Shown: positions 45,784 to 57,491, numbered from the stretch's first letter. The stretch is DNA of 64,000 nt from Primula veris (GCA_963682055.1 OY821744.1:3601001-3665000), one strand, 5' to 3'. The notes: a model not told the origin generated them from the letters alone. Made by a program: numbers and translations.

Positions 45784-46739
45784 CATCATTAGTGACACAC
45801 GTGACACACGATACTTTTCAAGGCACATGTTGTAGAGGCTACCAAGGTGGGAAAAATAAAAAGGAATTATTTTTATTTTGATAAAAAAGGAAATTAAATG
45901 TATACCAAGTAGGATAATAGGGACCAAAAATTTGTAGGTGGTGTGAAATTTGTACATGCATTCACTAGATTAATTAGTATGAATTAATGAATACTAGTAA
46001 TCGTTGGGCACACTATGCGTATGCGATACGTAGTGACATAGATATGATCCCGAGAAATAAAATTAATATATTTTTTAAATTTAAATATCGAATGATTAAA
46101 TATAATTAATTAACAATCGCATATAAATAGTAACATAATGTTTTACTCATATAAAAAATACACAACGATTTTGTTTGAAATATAAATGTGTGAAAAATAA
46201 CATTTTTTAAGTTATTTATCTATTTGAATTGAGTGATGACATTTAATAGTAATTACAATATTAGAGTGAAGGTATTTTTGAAAAAATTTAGACAAAATTG
46301 GGCAGGCTCAGAATGTTTGGGTTAGTTTATATTAATAGTATGATAAGAGAAAAATTGAATACAACTTTTATACAACTTTTGTACAACTTGTGTATTATCT
46401 GTTCTTCGATGGAAATGCAACTCGTCTAAGTTTGGTCACTTGCCTAATCCCATAACCAGGAAAATTATTATGGTTTTTCAAATTTGTATGATGTATTTTT
46501 ATTAAAGTTAAAATAAAATAATATTTGGCACCCCGTAACTTGTGATTTCGTTTACCATTAGTTTTTTATAAAATCGGCACCCGCATTTGTTTATGGCTTC
46601 GCCCCTGCAGCCAGAGTCATTGTTGATTTCATGAACTTTGTCATACGTGTTACATATGTATTTACGTATGAGTAAACATATTAAAATACTCTTAAAACAT
46701 ATATTCTGCATTTGGTTCAAATAGCAGTAACCCTATAGA
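45784..46739. other. AT-rich spacer flanking the truncated Tat element
   Basis: Immediately after the gag break comes a GTGACACACGTGACACACG doublet, then AT-rich sequence with no gene or repeat that I recognise. Confidence 0.45.
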
Positions 46740-47110
46740 GCCAGACTGTTCAACCAGACTGATTATCAGACAGAATTCTTTTAACAGCCAACCAAAACAA
46801 AAATAAAACCCCAAATATAATATTTATGTAACCCTAGTTAAGATTACCATAAACTTAAATATTAATTAAAAATATTTAAAATTTTAATGATTTTAATATA
46901 TTTTATTTGACGATTCAACAAAATAAAAAACTCAAATATAATATTATAGAACTCTACTTGAGACTAACCTAAAATTAAATATTAATTAAAAATATTAAAT
47001 ATATGGCCGAATAACATATTCTTAAATTTCAGGGTGAACATGAAATTATAAATTTACATTAAATACTGGTGTGTTGAGAGTCTGATTGAGTCTATCTGAC
47101 TCATTAGCCG
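46740..47110. mobile_element. MITE-like dispersed repeat, copy 2 (inverted relative to copy 1)
   Basis: Reverse-complement match to 28655-29040. It carries the same paired internal blocks (ACTTAAATATTAATTAAAAA occurs near 46852 and, as a variant, near 46974). Its end reads GTCTGATTGAGTCTATCTGA, the inverse of the other end's ACTCAACCAGACT-type word. Confidence 0.55.
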
Positions 47111-47559
47111 CAGACATCCATTAGCAACATCAATTGACTGGTTAAGGCACTCAATAGTGTCACACATTAGACGAATTTATCAAATGGTTGGTTTTTTTAC
47201 TGTACATTTGAGTAGCTAAGGCACTCAATAAATCCAATATTTAGTGTTAGAACATAAAATTACTCTTCATAATTAACATGATGTGGATTTCCCCCTTATT
47301 AAATTTCGGGTGAATGCCCAAAACATACAATGTGTTATGAAATATTAACAAAACATACAACCCAAACAAATTATTACCAAAACATACAATTGACCCAAAA
47401 TAGAAAAAAATATATATTTCTCCTCATCTACCAAAAAATTTCTCTTTCTTCTCTCTCTCCTCTCTCTTTCTAAATCATCATTTTTTTCCCACAAAATACT
47501 ATCTTATTTAATGTTAAAATGACTTCTAAACCGAAAAAAATAAAGTTACAACAAAAAAT

Positions 47560-48350
47560 TAAAAAAAGTTCAAAAAAGTCGAGATGCCGAAAAAACACAA
47601 AAAATGCTGGAAAAACCTTTAAAAAAGTCGGGAATCCGAAAAAATCCAAAAAAATATTAAAAAATAAAAAACCCAATAAAAATCCAAATTCACAAAAAAA
47701 TGAAAAAAGTTCAAAAAAGTCGAGAATCCGAAAAAACCCAGAAAAGGATGTAAAAACCTTTTAAAAAGTCGGGAACCCTAAAAAGCCCAAAAAATGGTTA
47801 AAAAAAGTAAAAAAAACAAAGAAAAATCCAAAATCACAAACAGAATGAAAAAAGTTCACAAAAAACGAGAACACGAAAAAACCAAAAAAGTGCTGAAAAA
47901 ACCTTTAAAAAGTCCGGAACCCCAAAAAACTCCAAAAAAGTGGCAAAAAATAAAAAAAAAAACCAAGAAAAATACAAATTCACAAAAATAAACAAAAATA
48001 AAGTTCAGAAAAGTCGAGAACCCGAAAAAAGCCCAAAAATATGGTAAAAAACAAAAAAAAAAAAAGAAAATTACAAAAAAAAAATAAAAAAAGTTCAAAA
48101 AAGTCGAGAATTCAAAACAACCCAAAATATGCTGAAAAAACTTTTAAAAAAGTCGGTAACCGAAAAAACCCAAAAAATTGGTAAAAAAAACCCAAAAAAT
48201 ATCCAAAATCACAAAAAGAATGAAAAAAGTTCACAAAAGTCGAGAAGCTGAAAAAACCAAAAAAGTGCTGAAAAAAACTTTAAAAAGTCGAAAACCCAAA
48301 AAATCTCCAAAAAAGTGGTAAAAAAAAAACCAAGAAAAATCCAAAATAAC
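47560..48350 (+). repeat. A-rich tandem array, unit about 140 bp, block 1
   Basis: AAAAGTCGAGA-type words followed by CCCGAAAAAACC recur near 47577, 47717, 47864, 48011, 48101 and 48238. The strand is extremely purine-biased. Lys-rich frames across it are artefacts. Confidence 0.85.
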
Positions 48351-48365
48351 AAAAATATATAAAAA

Positions 48366-50300
48366 TAATGTATTGTGTATGCTCGTATTAAAAAACATGT
48401 ATAAATTATGTATTGTGTATGCCTGTATTAAAGAGAATGTATAAAAAGTGTATTGTGTATGAATAATAAGAAAAAAACAAAACAATGGACAGTGTCAATG
48501 GATACATAATGTAGTGTATGACTGTATTAAAGAGCGTGTATAAATAATGTATTGCGTATGCCTGTATTAAAAAGCATATACAAAATATGTATTGTGTATG
48601 CCTGTATTAAATAGCATGTATAAATAGTGTATTGTGTATGTCCGTATTAAAAAAACATGTATAAACTGTCAATGGATACTTAATGTATTGTGTATGACTG
48701 TATTAAAGAGCGTGTATAAACAATGTATTGTGTATGCATGTATTAAAAAACATATATAAAATATGTATTGTGTATGCCTTTATTAAAGAGCATGTATAAA
48801 TAGTGTATTGTGTATGCCCGTATTAAAAAAACATGTATAAACTGTGTATTCTGTATGTTTGTATTAAATAGCATGTATAAATAATGTTTTGTACATGCCT
48901 GTATTAAAGAATGTGTATAAACTGTGTATTGTGTATGCATGTATTAAAGAGCATGTATAAAATATGTATTGTGTATGCATGTATTAAATAGCATGTATAA
49001 ATAGTGTATTGTGTATGTCCGTATTAAAAAAAACATGTATAAACTGTGTATTGTGTATGTCTGTATTAAAGAGCATGCATAAATAATGTATTGTGTATGC
49101 CCGTATTAAAAAAACATGTATAAACTGTGTATTGTGTATGCCTGTATTAAATAGTATGTATAAAATATGTATTATGTATTACTGTATTAAAGAGCATGTA
49201 TAAATAGTGTATTGTGTATGCATGTATTAAAAAACATGTATAAATTGTGTATTGTGTATGTCTGTATTAAATAGCATGTACAAAAAGTGTATTGTGTATG
49301 CCTGTATTAAAAAGCATGTATAAAAAGTGTATTGTGTATGCCTGTATTTAATAGCATGTATAAACTGTGTATTGTGTATGCCTGTATTAAAGAGCATGTA
49401 TAAAATATGTATTGTGTATGCATGTATTAAATAGCATGTATAAATAATGTATTGTGTATGTCCGTATTAAAAAACATGTATAAACTGTGTATTGTGTATG
49501 TCTGTATTAAAGAGCATGCATAAATAATGTATTGTGTATGCCCGTATTAAAAAAACATGTATAAACTGTGTATTGTGTATGCATGTATTAAATAACATGT
49601 ATAAAATATGTATTATGTATTACTGTATTAAAGAGTATGCATAAATAGTGTATTGTGTATGCATGTATTAAAAAACATGTATAAATTGTGTATTGTGTAT
49701 GTCTGTATTAAATAGCATGTACAAAAAGTGTATTGTGTATGCATGTATTAAAAAGCATGTATAAAAAGTGTATTGTGTATGCCTGTATTTAATAGCATAT
49801 ATAATTGTGTATTGTGTATGCCTGTATTAAAGAGAATGTATAAAATATGTATTGTGTATGCATGTATTAAAGAACATGTATAAATAGTGTATTGTGTATG
49901 TCCGTATTAAAAAACATGTATAAACTGTGTATTGTGTATGTCTGTATTAAAGAGCATGCATAAATAATGTATTGTGTATGCCCGTATTAAAAAAACATGT
50001 ATAAACTGTGTATTGTGTATGTCTGTATTAAATAACATGTATAAAATATGTATTATGTATTACTGTATTAAAGAGCATGTTTAAATAGTGTATTGTGTAT
50101 GCATTTATTAAAAAACATATATAAATTGTGTATTGTGTATGTCTGTATTAAAGAGCATGTACAAAAAGTGTATTGTGTATGCTTGTATTAAAGAGCATGT
50201 ATAAAAAGTGTATTGTGTATGCCTGTATTTAATAGCATGTATAATTGTGTATTGTGTATGCCTGTATTAAAGAGCATGTATAAACGGTATATTGTGTATG
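48366..50300 (+). repeat. 40-bp satellite array, block 1
   Basis: Monomer of about 40 bp: TGTATTGTGTATGCCTGTAT plus TAAAGAGCATGTATAAAAAG, about 48 copies with variants. A higher-order period of about 435 bp (roughly 11 monomers) is visible: the group starting at TCCGTATTAAAAAA recurs near 49018, 49460 and 49889. No start-to-stop gene is present. Confidence 0.9.
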
Positions 50301-50985
50301 AATAACAAAAACACAAATAAGGGGAAATGTCAATGAATACAAAATATATTGTGTATGGCTAGGGTGGAAAAGGAAAGCGATAAATTCACTATTATTTAAT
50401 TAATTATCAATTATGCCCAAAAAATGAGCATCGTTCCGATCGAAGAAAAACAAAATCCTAATTCATATACAAAAAATGAAAATGAAGTTATTGAGTAAAT
50501 CAATTCCAACAATAAAATCTCTGAAGAGGAAAACGATAAATCCCCGATTATTTAATAACTTATCAATTATGCCACAAAAATGAGAATCAATCCAATCGAA
50601 GATAAACAAAAGACAATTTCATATAAAAAAATGAAAATGAGGCTTCTAAGTAAATCAATTCCAACAAGTAGAAAACACAATCAGATTAAAAACAAAACAA
50701 AAATCCAAATAAATGTAATCCTCTACATACCTGATATTTAGAGCACAAAAAAAATAATATGTAAGAAATTCTAAAAATTTGGGTTTAGATGAGAATTTTA
50801 TTGGGGGAATGAGTTTTGATCGGACGATGGAAATTGGGGTTAAAGTAGGAGTGTGGGGAAGATAGAGGGTTGGGATCTGAGGAGGTGGTGACGGGATCGG
50901 AGATGGAGGGAGGTGCAACGGAAGGTGATGGAGAAAGGTGGAGGAGAGAGGAGGGTGAATGTTGTAGTTGACATTTTTGTATGTG

Positions 50986-51034
<49 letters not shown>

Positions 51035-51072
51035 CTGTTAAAAAATATAATTTTTTTAATATTTATAATTTT
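50301..51072. other. GA-rich right part of MULE block 1
   Basis: Starts with a 150-bp tandem duplication (about 50370-50515 and 50525-50665). A patch at 50810-50960 is clearly richer in G+C than the rest; its minus strand reads TCCGATCCCGTCACCACCTC and similar, like a coding or leader sequence. A (TA)n(GA)n microsatellite follows at 50987-51033. The patch may be a captured host fragment. Confidence 0.55.
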
Positions 51073-51279
51073 AATTAGGGTCAATTCCCAAAACATACAA
51101 TTAACCCAAAATAGAAAAATATATATATTTCTCCTCACCTATCAAAAAATTTCTCTTTCTCCCCCCTCTCCTCTCTCTCTTTCTAAATCATCATTTTTTT
51201 CTCACAAAATACTATCTTATTTAATGTTAAAATGACTTCTAAACCGAAAAAAATAAAATTACAACAAAAAATAAAAAAA

Positions 51280-52080
51280 ATTCAAAAAAGTCGAGATGCC
51301 GAAAAAACCCAAAAAATGCTGAAAAAACCTTTAAAAAAGTCGGGAACCGGAAAAAATCCAAAAAAATGTTAAAAAATAAAAAACCAATAAAAATCCAAAT
51401 TCACAAAAAAATGAAAAAAGTTCAAAAAAGTCGAGAATCCGAAAAAACCCAAAAAAGGCTGGAAAAACCTTTTAAAAAGTCAGGAACCCGAAAAAGCCCA
51501 AAAAATGGTTAAAAAAAGTAAAAAAAAACAAAGAAAAATCCAAAATCACAAAAAGAATGAAAAAAGTTCATAAAAATCGATAACCCGAAAAAACCAAAAA
51601 AGTGCTGAAAAAACCTTTAAAAAGTCGGGAACCCGAAAAAACTCCAAAAAAGTGGCAAAAAATAAAAAAAAAACCAAGAAAAATCCAAATTCACAAAAAT
51701 AAATAAAAATAAAGTTCAGAAAAGTCGAGAACCCGAAAAAAGCCCAAAAATATGGTAAAAAACAAAAAAAAAACAAGAAAATTCCAAAATAAAAAAAAAA
51801 ATGAAAAAAGTTCAAAAAAGTCGAGAATTCAAAAGAAGCCAAAATATGCTGAAAAAACTTTTAAAAAAGTCGGTAACCGAAAAAACCCAAAAAATTGGTA
51901 AAAAAACCCAAAAAATATCCAAAATCACAAAAAGAATGAAAAAAGTTCACAAAAGTCGAGAAGCCGAAAAAACCAAAAAAGTGCTGAAAAAAACTTTAAA
52001 AAGTCGAAAACCCGAAAAATCTCCAAAAAAGTGGCAAAAAAAAAAAAACCAAGAAAAATCCAAAATCACAAAAATATATA
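51280..52080 (+). repeat. A-rich tandem array, block 2
   Basis: Same array as 47560-48350, shifted by about 3.71 kb, with the same irregular unit spacing (138, 145, 151, 93 and 135 bp). The matching spacing shows block duplication rather than independent growth. Confidence 0.85.
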
Positions 52081-52085
52081 AAAAT

Positions 52086-54057
52086 AATGTATTGTGTATG
52101 CTCGTATTAAAAAACATGTATAAATTATGTATTATGTATGCATGTATTAAAGAGCATGTATAAAAATTGTATTGTGTATGAATAATAAGAAAAAAACAAA
52201 AAAATGGACAGTGTCAATGGATACAGAATGTATTGTGTATGACTGTATTAAAGAGCGTGTATAAACAATGTATTGTGTATGCCTGTATTAAAAAGCATAT
52301 ATAAAATATGTATTGTGTATGCCTGTATTAAAGAACATGTATAAATAGTGTATTGTGTATGCCCGTATTAAAAAAACATGTATAAACTGTCAATGGATAC
52401 AGAATGTATTGTGTATGACTGTATTAAAGAGCGTGTATAAACAATGTATTGTGTATGCCTGTATTAAAAAGCATATATAAAATATGTATTGTGTATGCCT
52501 GTATTAAAGAACATGTATAAATAGTGTATTGTGTATGCCCGTATTAAAAAAACATATATAAACTGTGTATTGTGTATGTTTGTATTAAATAGCATGTATA
52601 AATAATGTTTTGTGCATGCATGCATTAAAAAATATGTATAAACTGTGTATTGTGTATGCCTGTATTAAAGAGCATGTATAAAATATGTATTGTGTATGCA
52701 TGTATTAAAGAGCATGTATAAATAGTGTATTGTGTATGTCTGTATTAAAGAACATGTATAAAATATGCATTGTGTATGCATGTATTAAAGAGCATGTATA
52801 AATAGTGTATTGTGTATGTCCGTATTAAAAAACATGTATAAACTGTGTATTGTGTATGTCTGTATTAAAGAGCATGCATAAATAATGTATTGTGTATGCC
52901 CGTATTAAAAAAACATGTATAAACTGTGTATTGTGTATGCCTGTATTAAATAGCATGTAAAAAATATGTATTGTGTATGTCTGTATTAAAGAGCATGTAT
53001 AAATAGTGTATTGTGTATGCCCGTATTAAAAAAATATGTATAAACTGTGTATTGTGTATGCCTGTATTAAAAATCATGTATAAAAAGTGTATTGTGCATG
53101 CATGTATTAAAAAATATGTATAAACTGTGTATTGTGTATGCCTGTATTAAAGAGCATGTATAAAATATGTATTGTGTATGCATGTATTAAAGAGCATGTA
53201 TAAATAGTGTATTGTGTATGTCCGTATTAAAAAAACATGTATAAACTGTGTATTGTGTATGTCTGTATTAAATAGCATGCATAAAAAATGTATTGTGTAT
53301 GCCCGTATTAAAAAAACATGTATAAACTGTGTATTGTGTATGCTTGTATTAAATAGCATGTATAAAATATGTATTATGTATTACTGTATTAAAGAGCATG
53401 TATAAATAGTGTATTGTGTATGCATGTATTAAAAAACATGTATAAATTGTGTATTGTGTATGTCTGTATTAAAGAGCATGTACAAAAAGGGTATTGTGTA
53501 TGCCTGTATTAAAGAGCATGTAAAGTGTATTGTGTATGCCTGTATTTAATAACATGTATAATTATGTATTGTGTATGCCTGTATTAAAAAGCATGTATAA
53601 AATATGTATTGTGTATGCATGTATTAAAGAGCATGTATAAATAGTGTATTGTGTATGTCCGTATTAAAAAACATGTATAAACTGTGTATTGTGTATGTCT
53701 GTATGAAAGAGCATGCATAAATAATATATTGTGTATGCTCGTATTAAAAAAAACATGTATAAACTGATTATTGTGTATGAATGTATTAAATAGCATGTAT
53801 AAAATATGTATTATGTATTACTGTATTAAAGAGCATGTATAAATAGTGTATTGTGTATACATATATTAAAAAACATGTATAAATTGTGTATTGTATATGT
53901 TTGTATTAAAGAGCATGTACAAAAAGTGTATTGTGTATGCCTGTATTAAAGAGCATGTATAAAAAGTGTATTGTGTATGCCTGTATTTAATACCATGTAT
54001 AATTGTGTATTGTGTATGCCTGTATTAAAGAACATGTATAAACGATATATTGTGTAT
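52086..54057 (+). repeat. 40-bp satellite array, block 2
   Basis: Same monomer and order as block 1, including the same first units and the same last units before AATAACAAAAACACAAA. The CAATGGATAC interruption appears at 52212 and 52391. Confidence 0.9.
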
Positions 54058-54424
54058 GAATAACAAAAACACAAAGAAGAGGAAGTGTTAATGAATACAA
54101 AATATATTGTGTATGACTAGTATGGAAAATGAAAGCGATAAATTCACAATTATTTAATTACTTACCAATTATGCCCAAAAATGAGCGTCGTTCTGATCGA
54201 AGAAAAACAAAATCCTAATTCATATAAAAAAAATAAAAATGAAGTTCTTGGTGGAATGAGTTTTGATCAGACGGTGGAGATTGGGGTTAAAGTAGGAGTG
54301 TGGGGAAGATGGAGGGTTGGGATTTGAGGAGTTGGTGACGGGATCGGAGATGGAGGGAGGTGCGGCGGAAGGTGGTGGACATAAGTGGCGGAGAGAGGAG
54401 GACGAATATTGTAGTTGACATTTT

Positions 54425-54485
<61 letters not shown>

Positions 54486-54530
54486 AAGAGCTGTTAAAAA
54501 AATATAAATTACTTAGTATTTATAATTTTA
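54058..54530. other. GA-rich right part of MULE block 2
   Basis: Counterpart of 50301-51072 with a deletion of about 300 bp. The G+C-richer patch lies at 54245-54420. The microsatellite is longer here: (TA) from 54427 to 54468, then (GA) to about 54488. Confidence 0.6.
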
Positions 54531-54709
54531 ATTAGTCGTATGTTTTGGGAATAAAGTGTTGGGGTGTATATTTTTGGTAATTAGTTTAAAATAATTGTAT
54601 TTTTTGGTAATTTTCCCTTTTAATTAGTGGTATGTTTTGGGAATAAAGTGTTGGAGTGTAATTTTTTGGTAATTAGTTTAAAATAGTTGTATTTTTTGAT
54701 AATTTTCCC
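54531..54709. repeat. Tandemly doubled right end of the MULE
   Basis: A 90-bp segment beginning TATGTTTTGGGAATAAAGTG and ending TAATTTTCCC occurs twice in a row (about 54531-54618 and 54625-54709). The terminal inverted repeat is therefore present twice on the right. Confidence 0.75.
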
Positions 54710-55005
54710 TTAAATTTATCATTTACTCTTCCACTTTTATAATTCACGTGGATTTGAAAATTTCTTTTTTTCTTTGTCCTTCGTTATTCAACAATTGACT
54801 TATTTATAATATTTGTAGTGAGTCCAATGTGAATCTTTGGTGAAATTAAAGTTAGTAGGTGAATTTTGAAGTTAAAAACTTATTTTATTGTACACGTGGT
54901 ATGATATAGCTAGTAAAACTAATCGGTAGTGCAAGTCTGCAACAACATTTTATTTAACAATATTCTAAAATCTCAAATCCAATCCCCAAGCTTATTAGAA
55001 ATCTA

Positions 55006-55216
55006 CTCGCTCCGTATCTAAACAAATGTCTCATACAAAAATACGTGTAACTTTGATCATAAATTTTCCATATCAAATTTTTTGAAATGAAAAAATTGAA
55101 ATTCCATCGTATAGTTCTAACCATGAATTACGTGTTTAACTTATAAACATATTTTTTTCGACAATTTAGATATGAAAAAATTATCGGTCAAAATTACACA
55201 TATTTTCGTTGGGGAG
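55006..55216. mobile_element. Stowaway-like MITE, same family as 2172-2404, right end damaged
   Basis: Left end CTCGCTCCGTATCTAAACAA after TA. The interior shares CGTATAGTTCTAACCATGAA and ATGAAAAAATTATCGGTCAA with the first copy. The right terminal repeat has an internal deletion of about 20 bp and ends GGGGAG before TA. Confidence 0.75.
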
Positions 55217-55642
55217 TATAATTTTAAAGCAAGTCAAGTCTTAAAACTGTATTATAATGATTAGTGAAAATTTAAAGGATTGTCACCATAGACTTCATAT
55301 ATTAACAATTTCCATTACTCATCAACTTCCTCTAACATCTCCAAGCTGGCCTATATATCGTTACTGATCTACGTTAATTTTCGGGCTCGTGCCGCTCATC
55401 TCCTTTTTCTTTTATTCACCATTAAGTTATATGTAACCATTGATTCCCCAACAATTGTTGCTTAATGATTAAGGTGAAAACTCAAAAGAATGCATATCCT
55501 TCAATAAATCAGATCATTGTTTTAGACTCGAAAATCAGCTTGATTGATTCGATTGAACTAGGAGAAAATTCAAAAGTTGTTTAAATGGAGAAACAATGAA
55601 AATTGAATTGTTTTAAAATCGCCTGACGAAAATACGTATTCT
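55217..55642. other. Spacer, nothing recognised
   Basis: AT-rich sequence. If the exon at 55643-55775 is real, its 3' UTR would be here. Confidence 0.35.
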
Positions 55643-55775
55643 CTAGGATGCAGCATTTTCGAATGTTGGTAAATCCCAAAGAGCAGGGTTGAACTCCAAG
55701 AGGGAACCAAGAATCTGATCTGCAGCTCCATGGTAAGTGCTATGGAGCCTTGCATCCGGTACCATAACCACTGAC
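55643..55775 (-). CDS. Possible terminal exon of an unrecognised host gene
   Basis: On the minus strand, an acceptor (TATATATTCAG) precedes an open segment encoding VVMVPDARLHSTYHGAADQI, then LGSLLEFNPALWDLPTFENA and a stop at 55643-55645. Base composition is clearly richer in G+C than the flanks and the residue pattern is protein-like, so a last exon is plausible. I do not recognise the family. Upstream exons would have to lie beyond the copia element that starts at 56019, which may have split the gene or sit in an intron. Confidence 0.4.
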
Positions 55776-56385
55776 CTGAATATATACATAATACACATGC
55801 ATATTGCAAACATGATAAGCTTTCGACACTGGAACACAAAACAAAATTCTTTTATGAAATAAAGACACTTCTTGCGTTAATTTACTTCTCAAGCTTTTGG
55901 AAAATCAAATCACTGCACTACCTATTTGTACCAAAATATATCCTTCAACTCTTGTTAATTAAGATCTCAAGGCACATTTGGCATGTGCACATGCAAGTAT
56001 TTTTTGGTTCCCACTATATGTTGGAAAAACATGTGAAAACATGGGTGTTTCCGAATGGTCACTGGACCAACTTCGAGTCATTATTTCGTGTAACAGCGCT
56101 GAGTTGTTTATACCGTACTCAACGTGGTTGAGTAGCCCGTGTGACGAGCTTCGTAACGGTATATCACATGACCTATTCGGAGAATGGGTGTGAATACAAA
56201 GTGGCTTCAAAGTTGGTACCTCGGAAGCTCAAATCTGGAAAAACGAAATGGTTAATGAGAAAAACCATTTAGAATAATCCCATATTGGAAGATTAAGAGT
56301 TAATCTTACAATATATATACCATACCAACCCATGTAGTTATTAAACTAACATGTCCACATACACCTAAGAGTATTAGTGTGTACC

Positions 56386-56480
56386 ACACACGCGCGCTCG
56401 CTCGTGTCTCGTGTCTCGGGTCTCGGGTCTCGGGCTTGGGATTTGGGGAATGTCTCGGGTCTTGGGTCCAAACCCGAATA
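56386..56480 (+). repeat. (CTCGGG/CTTGGG)n variable tract in the 5' LTR
   Basis: GTCTCGGGTCTCGGG-type hexamer repeats. The same tract in the 3' LTR (about 63074-63235) is 71 bp longer and adds GGGCACGGGC and GGGATTT units. Confidence 0.85.
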
Positions 56481-56647
56481 GGGAGTTTTGTATAAAATAC
56501 AAAAGGAGTCCCTAGAGTTTCCAGCAAGAGAAACGTCAGCAATGAATGAGATTAAATGCTGCGGTTTCAGAATTAAATTGAGCGGATTCTGTGGGTGTAA
56601 CTCCCGGAATTAATGACCACAATTATGGCTGCGGTTTCTATAGAGCC

Positions 56648-56655
56648 TATAAAAG
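56648..56655 (+). promoter_or_regulatory. TATA box of the 5' LTR
   Basis: CCTATAAAAGGCAGCCC is a canonical plant TATA box. Transcription probably starts about 30 bases on, near the CACACC region at 56680. Confidence 0.75.
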
Positions 56656-57075
56656 GCAGCCCTCCCCCTCTCATTTGAACACACCTTCATACACACAACT
56701 CACAGCATAAGCATCATATAGAGAGAGAGAACCGCACCACCAACAGCTCGACCTGTGGTTCGGTGCCGGTTTCCATACGAGCCACTCTGAGATAGAAGTT
56801 GTACCTTGGGAACAAAGTCCCGAAACCAGAAACCTTTAAAGGTGGTTCGGGAAATATTGTTTAAGGGAAACTGCTCAGCAGTTGCCTCTTCTTTTACTTT
56901 TCTGTTATTTATTTTTTAGTCATTTACTTTCTGTCCATTTCATTTCAGTACCGTTTCATTTCTGTAATTTACTTTTCTGTACTGTTTCTTTTCTGTATTT
57001 ACATTTCAGTACTGTTTACTTTCAGTCTTTCGATTCTGTTATTTACTTTTCAGTTCTGTAATTTTCAGTATTTAC

Positions 57076-57353
57076 AAAAAACAGTCCGGCAGTTTTTTAT
57101 TTGTTAAAAACCAGTCCGGCAGTTTGTTCAAAACCAGTCCGGCAGTTTGTTTAAAACCAGTCCGGCAGTTTGTTCAAAACCAGTCCGGCAGTTTGTTCAA
57201 AACCAGTCCGGCAGTTTGTTTAAAACCAGTCCGGCAGTTTGTTTAAAACCAGTCCGGCAGTTTGTTAAAACCAGTCCGGCAGTTTATGTAAAACCAGTCC
57301 GGCAGTTTATGTGATAAAACAGTCCGGCAGTTTCTTTATTACAGTCCAGCAGT
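57076..57353 (+). repeat. 22-bp tandem repeat in the 5' LTR
   Basis: Unit AAAACCAGTCCGGCAGTTTG plus TT, about a dozen copies, the outer ones degenerate. It lies downstream of the TATA box, so it would be transcribed as part of the RNA leader. Confidence 0.9.
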
Positions 57354-57491
57354 TTTATTTATTTGTTGAGTCAGGAATTGTAATTTATATTCCAATTGTG
57401 AGAAATAAAATTGTTTATTTCCTTTGCGTTCCTGTCTCTTTTATTTATTGTCCTTTCAATTATTGCATTCGAAATAGTACCAAAACCAACA

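Larger units (their letters stand above)
47308..54709. mobile_element. Non-autonomous Mutator-like element (MULE), 7.4 kb, made of two duplicated blocks
   Basis: The left end GGGTGAATGCCCAAAACATA and the inverse of the right end, GGGAAAATTATCAAAAAATA, align as a degenerate terminal inverted repeat. TTAAATTTC (47299-47307) and TTAAATTTA (54710-54718) flank it, a 9-bp target duplication with 8 matches, as expected for MULEs. GGGAAAATT-CCAAAAAATAC is a familiar plant MULE end. No transposase is present. Inside, an A-rich array, a 40-bp satellite and a GA-rich segment occur in that order twice (47308-51072 and 51073-54709). Confidence 0.7.
56019..57491 (+). repeat. 5' LTR of the copia element
   Basis: Begins TGTTGG, and the proposed end is CCAACA at 57486-57491, a perfect 6-bp inverted pair (1473 bp). 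The left border is fixed by identity with 62703 onward. The right border is inferred because the 3' LTR runs off the window. No match to the usual initiator-Met primer site follows. Confidence 0.75.

Noticed and set aside
47519..48125. Lys-rich and Phe-rich ORFs over the A-rich arrays
   Set aside because: They are composition artefacts repeated in block 2.
48366..50300. CRISPR-like regular repeats
   Set aside because: There are no unique spacers, monomers abut directly, and the context is a plant genome; this is a satellite.
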